Assembly: GCA_963995525.1 (NCBI GenBank)
Contig: OZ023205.1
Coordinates: 40,845,379-40,909,378, forward strand
Direction: 5' to 3'
Length of the DNA stretch: 64,000 bases
Origin: Escarpia spicata
Taxonomy: Eukaryota; Annelida; Polychaeta; Sabellida; Siboglinidae
Both the position numbers and the translations under genes were made by a program. Positions 24,120 to 36,100 of this stretch are shown piece after piece. The notes below the pieces were generated by a model. It had not been told where the DNA came from. It saw nothing but the letters and a program-made list of their open reading frames with translations, and ran no database searches. Within the stretch, counting starts at the first letter, position 1. Each line of letters opens with the position of its first letter.

Positions 24120-27100
24120 CTGTGATGGGAAAACAAACACATCTGGTGTTAGCACAGGAATGTTGAGAGGTGTACGTGCAATACAGCGATGCAGTTTGTG
24201 GTTTTGCTATAAATGTTAACAACACTGGGAAGTGGCATAAAGAATGAAGAGTTGTGGAAGGTACTGCCAACACACATGTATCGAATTGTACTTATCAAAT
24301 GATAATGCAAAGTTTCCAAGGTGAAAAAAGAAAGGTGTTACCAACTGACATTTATAGAATTGCACTTTATAATAGTGTAAAGATTCCAAGCTGAAAAATT
24401 AAAATAACTAATTTCCAAGCTGAAAAAAAGTTCTGAATGAAATAGGAACATTGCGGTACAAATTGGTGATGAAAATGGTTGAGCCATGCCTATTTACGTG
24501 GCAATGATCTAACTTCCAAAATACCAAAGACAAAAAATCCACTTTGCAGAGCAGTTTGATTTAATAATAGACCTTGTGGAGTTGGAAAAAAGACAAACAA
24601 ATGTTCCTCCAATTTAAAAAAAAACGGGAATCTCCATGAGATCTGAATAACTTTTCTCTAAACACTGAAGATCTACTGTCAAACTGGGAGACTTTGAACC
24701 TCGGACATCACAATGTAACGTAGGAAAATGAGAATAAGAGCATGAAGCAATGACCAGGGGTGATCACACATGAAATGCTAGGGGAACGCTGTGGTGTAGC
24801 GGCTAGAGCTTCAGACTCTCAGTCATGAGATTTCGGATTCAAATTCTCTTGCTGCGGTTTCGAACCTTGGGCAAGTTCTTGCGTACCAATAGTTTTCGTG
24901 CATTAATTGTATTTGGCTGAATGCTTTCCAGAGACGTTGAAACAGTGTTCAAATGATCAAGTCTATTGAAGTGTAAAGTGCTTTGACTAGTCCTAAGTAT
25001 AGGACACCACGCTATATAAAAACTTACCTTTTCATGACAAAGGTATATCGACAATGGATACTTAATATCAACACACTTGACAAACATGCCAACAGTTAAA
25101 CAGCATTGTTTCTCGTAAGTACCACTCCAGCATCATTACATTTCTCTTAATTACAGATGGTTTGCAAAGCAATGACAAAACACAACCCACCTAAGAAGAT
25201 GCTCGAAGAGAGTTCGCATTGTTTCCTTGTTGGCAGGGGGCAGCACTTTGATGAGGTCCCGGAACATTTGTGCCTTCATCGACTTGTTCTGCGTTTCTGT
25301 AAATGCAATACACCATTAGTAGGCTGGCAAACATAAAACATTAATGACAATTCTTTTATTTGTCATATTTTGATTAATTTTCAATTTCATAAATTACCAT
25401 TTATCTTATTTTTAGATTTAACAAAACACTTCTTTTAGGTCAACAGCGGATACACCTACAATAAAGTGGACTCTACCTCTGACCTTGTGACATTTGTTTT
25501 ATTTTAAAACAACTAATGACACATTTTGCTACATTTGCTTAACACAATATACTCTCAAAATTAATTGAAAACATAAAACTTCAATACGAAGATTGTGTAC
25601 GGTACATTCAACAAGTTAAATAAAATATATAATAAAATGTTGTACATATCTCAAAAACACAAGCTGTGCAGCTGCATCTCATCTCTGATAAATGAAGCAT
25701 TATATATATTATAATTTCTCTCAGCCGCATAGAAAATCTGGCATGGCATGTGATGCGCCACAACGAAATGGCTAACCAAGTTCTCCTTTGGAACCATAGG
25801 GCTCTCGGAGAGGAGGTCGCCTGAACATGACCCTTAGAGACACCACTGAGAGGGTCAGCGGCCTCAGTGGGACTTGTCTGGCAGCCACAATGTCACCATA
25901 TTAAGTGGATAACATAAATACATAGAAACGTGGAGACATCTGTATTCTCCATATAGCAGACATCACTTACTGACAGCACTCATGAACTTGTCAAACATGT
26001 TGAAGGGAAACAGTGGTTCCTTCAGCTCACGGAAGAACATCTTCAGTGCCCCAGTAAGAACATGAAGGTCAAATTCAGAATTCACAAGGTCAAAGTCGTG
26101 ATCTGTCAAAAATACAAATAAATGAGCTGTTGATATTCTTTCTAATTCGATTTACACAACAATGTGTATGTCTTATAACAAAAATATATCATCTGCCAAA
26201 GGATAGCACTCCTTATCCATGACAGTTTCAGGTCAGTTTCTTATAAAATACAGGTAAATAAACCATCCCTAGCTGTTGGCCGACTAGATACTTATGACTT
26301 CATGGTCAATCTAGTGTCCATGTACTTTCTGTAAAAACAAATGAAGTGTTTTAATGCAAAACATGATCAATACCACAAGGTAAAATTTCTGAGTGGGCAA
26401 AATTTCAGAATCAAAATCTGCAAATATATGTCAGCTCTTGCTACCTGATGCTTTGATTTTTGATTCTAAATTAGTCTAGTATCATGTACAAGTTTCCATT
26501 TACACGATGAGAATGAAGTGCACAAGCTTTTTCTGCAAATCGTAAAGATCTATATATCTTGTTTACCCTGATTCAAATGTTTTATGCAAGTAAAACGTGA
26601 AACTTATTTTTACCACTGTTGCTTGAAACATCTCTTACCCTGGTTGACACAGAACTTGAAACATCTCTTACCCTGGTTGACACAGAACTTGAAACATCTC
26701 TTACCCTGGTTGACACAGAACTTGAAACATCTCTTACCCTGGTTGACACAGAACTTGAAACATCTCTTACCCTGGTTGACACAGAACTTGAAACATCTCT
26801 TACCCTGGTTGACCCAGAACTTGAAACATCTCTTACCCTGGTTGACACAGAACTTGAAACATCTCTTATCCTGGTTGACCCAGAACTTGAAACATCTCTT
26901 ACTCTGGTTGACACAGAACTTGAAACATCTCTTACCCTGGTTGACACAGAACTTGAAACATCTCTTATCCTGGTTGACCCAGAACTTGAAACATCTCTTA
27001 CTCTGGTTGACACAGAACTTGAAACATCTCTTACCCTGGTTGACACAGAACTTGAAACATCTCTTACCCTGGTTGACCCAGAACTTGAAACATCTCTTAC

Positions 27101-30100
27101 TCTGGTTGACACAGAACTTGAAACATCTCTTACCCTGGTTGACACAGAACTTGAAACATCTCTTACCCTGGTTGACACAGAACTTGAAACATCTCTTACC
27201 CTGGTTGACACAGAACTTGAAACATCTCTTACTCTGGTTGACACAGAACTTGAAACATCTCTTACCCTGGTTGACACAGAACTTGAAACATCTTTTATCC
27301 TGGTTGACACAGAACTTGAAACATGTCTTACCCTGGTTGACACAGAACTTGAGCTTCTGTATTTCTGCCAGGTTGCCACTCACTCGGTAAATGCCATCAT
27401 TTTGGAGACCTACGAATAAAACAGTGCACAACAACATGACAACGGAAACATAGTCACGACTCAATCAAACATGTTCACAACTCATTTTAAAATGGTCACA
27501 ACTCACACATACATGGGCATGACTTGGAGAAAATTCTCATGCCACAATGGAACAGGTCTACCACTAAAAGAAACATGTTCATAGCTCACATAAACATGTT
27601 TACAACTCATGTAAACGTTTTCACAAGTAAAATGAGAAATGATGATAACTCATAACTACATGTTCACAATGCACATAAACATGTTTGTAACTCACAGAAA
27701 CATGCTCACAATTCTTTGAAACATGTTCACCCCTCATAGAAACATGCTTAGAACTCGCACAGAAATACGTTCACAACTCATTGTCAAATATCAATAAATT
27801 TGTTCTACTGTGGATATTATTAAAGACTGATAACAATGCTGCATGATGGTGAATGCTGAATATGACGGATAATAGTGCCACGTATTAAATTGGAATTGGA
27901 AGTGATTAGTTGTTCTTCACATTACAACGGCACATGTTATTTGAAGATGAAGTTCAGGTATCTTGCACTCATGAGTACTCAGTGAACTCTTCTGACCTTT
28001 GACCTGTACTCACCCCGATTCTCAATGGCTGCAATGCACCCCGTGACGAAGTGGGGAACTGGGCTGTTGTCCAGTATACACAGACTCATAAGATGGGAAC
28101 CAAAAACAGCGTCTGAAACAATCCGGTTTACAGTCTTTCAGACTTGTGAAAAAATATCATACGACTGGAAAGATCTACAGACAGAGAAGATGCCATCTAC
28201 CAATACATTGTCTATAATGACACTATAACTGTTACATAGAAACTAGTAACAAACAAATAAATTAATTATAACAATCACGATGGTGCCATCTGGAGATAAT
28301 AAACTTGATTCTGTAAATAACACCCATTGTGTTTTCTGAACTACATCGTCAATTATTGTTTAGAAGCCAATGGTTCAAGTGGTAGGTTCCTTCTAATGAT
28401 AGGAATGAAAAATGGGGTAAACGTGTAACATTTTGTGTAACAAACAAGTACCATATTTCGGACTGGTGAAACCATAGAAGCAAACATTCAGTGGGATGCA
28501 CCTATACTGAAAAAAAAATATTTCTGGGTTGGGGTGTTTAACCTTTGACGTCCCGCGCTCACCTTGTAGGATGCCCTTTGCACGGAGGGTCTCGACGGGC
28601 GGCCTTTTCTTGAACCAGTTGCTCAGCCATTCTTTGATTCCTCTGGAGTTGTCCGTGTCGTCAGTGAAGGTCAGACTGCCTGAGTTGTTAGTTCGCTCCA
28701 GCGTAGCTGTCACTGCCATATATGATCACAAATTCACTCAGTCATAGTCTTCACCAAGGGACTATTTTCTACTATTTTCTGCATAAATGTTGATAATTTA
28801 TCGGTAAGATATTTTTATTTATTGACTATTTTTATTATTTGTTTCCTTTCTAGAACTGATAAATTTATTGATGTCTAGATAATTGTTTTTTAATGACATA
28901 CACTTGTTCATTATTTTTATTTGTTTAATATAACATATTGTTGTGAATTGTATATTTGATTTATGATACAAATTTAAACTAGTATATATAACTGTAGCTT
29001 CAGAAGTGTATGTGATCATGACAGCCCATTAAAAATCCTGTTATCAATATGACAAGATCACCATCACGAACTAGAGCTTTTATTTACTACTACTGCGCGT
29101 ACTAACAAAAATACCCATCTTGTGGATGGAATAACTTGGTAGATTTTTATTTTGAATAATTCAGGGTGGGAAATTAATATACCACGATTTAATATTTACA
29201 TATAACATTGCAACCTCAACTTGCATTTAATAAGTGTTTTAATTCATTATTTGACACCAGATTTATTTTATATGGAATTCATAGTAAATACAGAAGTCAT
29301 AGTAAATGTACATAGTTGTGCAAGACTTTGTAACTACTAGTTCTCTTTCAAAGTTATTATGTACCAAATTGTTCAAGCACTCAAACAAGCATTAATAAAT
29401 TGGTAAGTAACAGCACAACAAAATCTTTGGGCATGTAAACAAATATTTCTTAGATTTTCTGACTGACAACTTAAATTCTTAATTGTAAGATGTCTGTTCC
29501 ATTACCAGGAATCGGGGGTGGGGGATGGTGGTAATTATTAACCATTAACATGTAGTGAAGGCCACCAAACATCAAACTTAGTCTAGGCAATATTACCTGT
29601 AGTGCATGTAAAACTTTGTTTTGGTAGCAGTATACCGTAAACATATTTATTCAAGCTTTAAGAACAACATACAAATAAATGTTAATAAATGTCGAACGGA
29701 CACTGTGGCTTAAACAACAGAAACAAAACATGAAGGATTTCAGAGCAAAAAGCGATAAATATAATTTTTCTCCCAAAACGTTTTTTTAACAGCCCAAAAG
29801 TTTTTTTAACCACATGTTGAGCTAGTACAGTATTTGAATTACCAGAAGGTGACAAATCCCTGTTAAATGATGTACTAAAAAGAGAGTTTATTTTCAAATT
29901 GCAATAAACACCACATCTTTAGAAGAAAAAAATGCGATATATCCATTTCAGCCAATGAGCACCGGCTTGCCATTCTTCCCGCTAAGTAAAGTGATGGCAC
30001 TCACTCTCTGGATATGGGCATTATGACATAAAAGATATGTTGCATTTTAATAACAAATCTGCAAATCACATTTAAGCCTTTGCTACTGTTCTCTTTGCTT

Positions 30101-33100
30101 TTTATATTTCACTTTCATGCACAAGTTTTATTTAAACTTTGAGGATTGTGAATTGTATATTTGATCTAAGGCTGTAAAAGTGAGGATGTAAGAGTGTACT
30201 TGACGATGGCCCATTGAAAATCACGATGTTACACGTGACGTGGTCACCATCTTTAAATAAAGCTCTTACTACTGCTGCTGACTCACTTCGTTCTTTCGAA
30301 TGCGCCTTCTTGCGTCCCAATGTTGAAGGGGCCGACTCAGTGCTGGGGGAACGTTGATTTGTGTCACTAGATGGCAGTGTGTCGACAGATATCTGTCGCA
30401 ACAGCGTTGTTGGTCTGTCGATACACTTGCTCTATGTAAACAAAGTGTGAACTTATTTTCTATGTATTATACATCACATGACATATCACATGACCTAGTG
30501 CCAAGAAACATGACTTGTGAAGCAATCAAAATGAATGCCGGAGAATCTGTCGCATATATTGTTGAAATTCTGCATCGAAATTTTTTTCTTAGTGAGAAAA
30601 TATAAAGCACGGTTATTTATAATGACAATTGTAAGCAAGAAAGGTTTAGCATATGTCATGCCGCCCTCGTAATGTAATGCTGCACATATGTAAATATGTT
30701 TGGTAGGCAAAGCTAGATGGAGGTGATGCACATAATTGTGACTGAATTCCATAAACGTGTATAACAGATAGATACTAGGCTGTATTTACATTAGTTGTGG
30801 ATTGTTTTTTTTACATTTTTGTAAGAAACCGTATCTGTCTAATATATAACTATAATGTTTTGCGGTGAACTATAGGTTGTACTATACTAATCCCACCATT
30901 TTCAACATTCAACTGTTTATTTACACCTGCCTTCATAAACATTGTAAATTGTGATGTATTTAATAATAATGGTATTAATACTGTTGGTTGTTTAAGATCA
31001 ATATTACTAGATTTATATATACTGGTTGTCAAGAATTACCTAAAAATAATGCACACGAGCATCTTTGTTACGCTCTGGGTCCTGAAAAGGGCTAAGTAGA
31101 CGTACCAGACTTTCAATGTTTCCACATAATGTTTGGTACCATTCGTGAATTTCTTTCGAATCGCACTGAAGCAAGTATTCATCTGTGCCACTGTGAGTCT
31201 TCAGCTACCAGCAATGATGATCAACGTTAAATGTCATCCAAACATGCAATGGATACCAATAACAATAACTGATTTACACAGTAACTAGCCGAGTTACTGC
31301 TCGTGATGAAAAGGCAGTTGACTAGTGCTGCACCCTGGAGGATAAACAGTCATCGCTTTGGCAATGTATGTGTGCGATGTAAGATCTCTACAATTAACAC
31401 TTTTTGTGAATATATACAAACAAACTGCAATTACCTGGAATTTATTCAAAATTGCTGCATACTCACGATGACTAATTTGTATGCATCGTCATTATCTTTC
31501 CTTTTACATAGGCAACAAATGTAATTCTTCTGTTGCAACTTTTGTTTATAGCCTTTTAAAATGTCACTCCCACATCCGATGGCATTTTTGAAAAAATTAT
31601 TTTTTTGGAAGGTTTGTGGGCTCCTGAGAATGCCTACCAAATTTCAGTCCCATATGTGCGAAACTGACAGAGATATGATGTCACACAGAAAGAAACAAAG
31701 ACAGCCCACAACTCTGCTTTTAAGAAGGGAAATCCATTAATTTAAAGTGACCCCGATTACCGAATTCATCCTCTCGGGGCAGGTATTAGTCTACCCTTGG
31801 TATAATGGCAACAGAAATGTACGGAAGTTCACTGAATCATGAGTACTTTGTTCCGCTTGCTGTCTTACTGGTCTTGATAATAGGAACATGACGACACCAA
31901 GAACAATTCCAGGAACCTGCGATTAGACCATACGCCCTGACTGCCTCCATTATATAATTATATATTGCTCGTATCTACTGTTTGAATGTTTCGTTTTCAA
32001 TTCGTCCGTTTCATGGGCAAACGACATTTCGAACTTACTAAATGAGGACTAGACAAGGTTGTATTAATCCTTAAATAAAATCCTTAAACTTGTAGTAATT
32101 TCTGGAAGACACCTACCATTAAGACGTTCTTCTTGCCATACATGGCCTCGCTTCCAAATTTGATTTCTGTGTCTCGCAAGTCAATTGTCACCTCGGGCTT
32201 GCCCACGGGCTGGTTGGACTTCTGTGGAAGTTTAGGAGTTTCCTATGATTTTCTATATAAACTATTACACAGTCAATTAATTGATAATGCATTGGAAATT
32301 CATGAAAGAGCCATTTCGTTTTTCAGAAAAAAAACATTCAATGTAGATACACCTATATTTCGATCCTACCCAGTGACTGATTTGAAAATGCTGGTGTGTT
32401 CAGCAAATATAATGTAGCCACTGTCTTGATAAGGCAGTGATGACAGCATTTGTTCGTTGATATCACATGAAAGATCTATTGCAGTAGTACACACAGCACT
32501 AACTTGACTACATTACGTACTCATATTTAGCCTTTCTGGGCCAAATACACCTGTGAGCTATTTACCGCAGATTGCATTTACTGCAGCTTAGTTACAGCAT
32601 TCATACATACATACAGATGTTTCAGTCAGACATAAATAACATACTGAACCCACAGGGTAAGTTGTACAGACACTGTCACAAAATGGTAGCCTGCACAAGA
32701 AGTAAAAAACGACAACGTATTTACAGAAAAATACATCACAAAATACTCACAGGGTTTGCAGCTTTCTGGTCTTTGTAGAAATACAACATCTGCCCTGTAG
32801 TTGCTACGAAACTTTGTGACCAGTTCTTCCTGTAGAACAAAGTTTGATATCAACACTCACCATGAAACAGGCACATGTCTCACGAGGTGATAATAACAGT
32901 AGCAACTGGTCTTATGTAGACTTGCAGCTAATGCAGCACCCGAATGGGTGTTTGTAGTTTGAGATTTTTGGCTCTAAGTCAACAACATATTTTTCCATTT
33001 CTCTTTGTTGCACTTCTACACCCTCTGGCATCGCCATCAGCTTTCAGTGAAGGACAGAATGGGGCAGACGAAAGATGTGAACCAACAGTAAGTGGTCTCC

Positions 33101-36100
33101 TATACACACAAAATATATACATTTTCATTGTAAAACATTGTCCAGCTTGTGCAACAACTATGTGTCAGATATTCTACTGTGGCAAAAGAATTGGTTACAC
33201 TTAGTGCTTTATAGAGATGTCGAGATGGTGTTCGATTGAAGAGGTCTGCCAGGGAGTACAGTGTAAAGTGCTTTCAGCAGTCAGTCCTGAGGACTGTCTA
33301 TATAAGAACTTACCTTTTTATACTTCTGCTGTGAATTTTTTTATTTTTGGCCAGGATACATTCTCCAGACATGGTAATGTTTTTAAGAAACATAAGTCAA
33401 CAAAATATAACATTAATGAGTTTTAGCAGATAATTGTTCCTTTAGAATACATTTGGTTCAGTAGTGGCTGCCACTTGTTGACAACTGCCAGAACTGAGGT
33501 TTTGCCTTTTCTTTTCAAATGATCTGGGGTTGAGTGTGCATGCTATTTAGTTGTGTATTATTGGAACAGAGTGCATTAGGGCTTGATTGAATCACTGTGT
33601 TTCTGTGGCTATCGCGTCTGATAATGAACTCCAATATTTTACTGTTCATGGAAAATAAGAAGATTTGTAACAGTTCTTGCTGGTGTGGATGGTGTTGAAG
33701 GCTTTGCTTTTTAGATACTGTTATTGGCATTGGATGGACTGGAGAAGGTTTCCAAACGAAAGTGACCAAAGCTGGCTTTGTGGAATAAGTTGAGGAGTCT
33801 GTTTTGATGTCTGGTTCTTAGTGGTTCTACATGTAATTGTTTTAGCATTTCTGACACACAACCAGTTTCCCTGGATGTGCATTCAGCGTGGGAAAGGTGA
33901 GCTGCCCAAGGTTACAGTTGGCCACCAGCAAGATGACTGGATCATCTGGTGAGACTACATCGTCCATCTGTAGACACTTACTTCAACTTCTTGTTGTTCT
34001 CCATCAACTTCTTCTTGTACAGTGTCCCTTTGAGCTCCTTCAGCTGAAACATGTTATCTTCTAAATTGATACAACTAAGACAGTTTGGATAACAACTCCA
34101 TGCTACAGTGAAACTTTTCTTATCAATTTCTGAACATGCCCCCAAAGCAAAGTAAAGTGTTTACCAAGATCACATATCAATTCCTGCTCCCTACTGAAGT
34201 ATTCATAGCCCAGAACATATAGTCAAACCTTGCTTTATGGTCACCTTGGTAATAAAGTCACATCGTAATTTAGATCACCCTTATTTCCATAAAAGTGATG
34301 TACAGGAAACAACTTGTTTAGCGAGACTTATTTCAAACAACTCCTGCTAATAAGATGGTCACTATTCAGGCCAGTCTCAAGGGTGACCTTACAGTATGGT
34401 TTTACTGTACTGTAGGATTTACAACTGTCTGATGTAAAAACACAATTTCTGGTCTGGTCTGAGTGAAGGGTTCATCAGATTGGATGGTTCCAATCAGTAT
34501 TCTTTTTACTTCTGTTGTAGTCAATTTACCTTTTTTCCGGTAGCAATTTAATTGCAAACTTCATGCTGATGAACACAGCGTGAGTGGCTATGCAAAATCC
34601 ACCTCTTTCATTATAAATACAGTCGCGCCTCGTTATAACGCGCCCCGTTATAACGCGCCTCGTTATAACGCGCCTCGTTATAACGCGCCTCGTTATAACG
34701 CGCCTCGTTATAACGCGCCTCGTTATAACGCGCCCCGTTATAACGCGGATTCGGTTATAACGCGGTCGGTCGTGAACCCCGAATTTCTGCCGCCAGGGGG
34801 GAAATGGGCGCTATGACAAACTATATTAACACGGTAATGACTGTCAATTGTTTTGTGTGAAGTTATCCCCGTCTTTGTCCACGGCATGTGTATATTGAAA
34901 GACTAGTTGGCGGACAAGAAATTTTACGTTGACGTACAACTGCAACGAATAAAATGTGAGGCGCGTCACTACGTTGCCGTTGTTTATTCTGCACTGCCAT
35001 TGCTATCAAAGTTTCTTTGACTATAATTATGGTCAGTTTTAACTTTAGGAACAGTAAATGTGGAGCGAGGTATTGTTTGTTTTTGCGCCGACATCAAACG
35101 AATCGTTTCCAATCTGCTAGTCATGGCATGCTCATGGCTTCCGCGGATCACCAGGTTTCGGCGCCGGGCGGCTTGTAAAGTGCAATTGAAATTCACAAAT
35201 ACGCCTTGCTTAAGAATGGGTTAAATACGTTTTAATATAGTTTAGTAGGCAAGATCAGTAAGCTAACATTGCGTAACAAATATTAGCTTTTCGCTGCGAT
35301 GAACGCAAAGCTACTGCCTGTACTGGTGCGGCAAAATATTAATTCGTCAACCGCACATGAATTGGTGAATCGTAATATTGTTCGGCACGGTAAATGTGCT
35401 TTCTAAATTGGTATTTTGATATTGATTGAAAGACGAAGTTAAGCCAATTGTGAGCGTACTTATAGCTTTAAATCCTTAATCAACTCTAACACAGTGTTTC
35501 TCAAATAATTTGCGTATTCAGCTGCTGAGACTGAGTGCCAGGTCATTATTTTAGATCTTACGTCAGCGGTACCATATTATCGTACAGTTGACCGTGGCTT
35601 GTTGGTCCGTTGTTTATTTAAAAACGGTACACAATTCATGAATTGTATTAAGTTCAACAGTGTCCAACAGTGTACGACATTTAAACAGAATACACACTGA
35701 CATTGACTGGCAGTTTAATAAGCTTCATAAACTGCATAAAGACTGTGCGACGTGCACACTTTGGTTCGCTTCGATGGCATTCTTCGTGCAGCAGCAGTGT
35801 CGGTCGTCGTCTTAGCCCCCCGACGGCAGATATGGGAACGCGCCACGTTTATAACGCGCCTCGTTTATAACGCGGATTCATTTCGTGGACCCCGACTACC
35901 GCGTTATAACGAGGCGCGACTGTACCATAAAAGTGTTCACACTTTTGTATGTCACCAGATCCAATGAACAAAGTCAGTTCTTTTGATGTTGTTAACAAAA
36001 TGCTTTTATAAAACCCTGATAACAACAATATCAAAAGAGGACTTGTTTAATTGTTCATCTAAAATAGATTATACGAACCCTCGCAGCAACTGGTCGGCTG

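Noticed and set aside
26625..27350. CRISPR-like array
   Set aside because: Contiguous 33 bp units without unique spacers, inside a eukaryotic intron.
26584..27419. Long plus-strand ORFs across the 33 bp array (ETSLTLVDTEL and HLLPWLTQNLK repeats)
   Set aside because: All frames of a stop-free 33 bp unit stay open. The real exon is on the minus strand, as shown by GIYRVSGN and in-phase neighbours.
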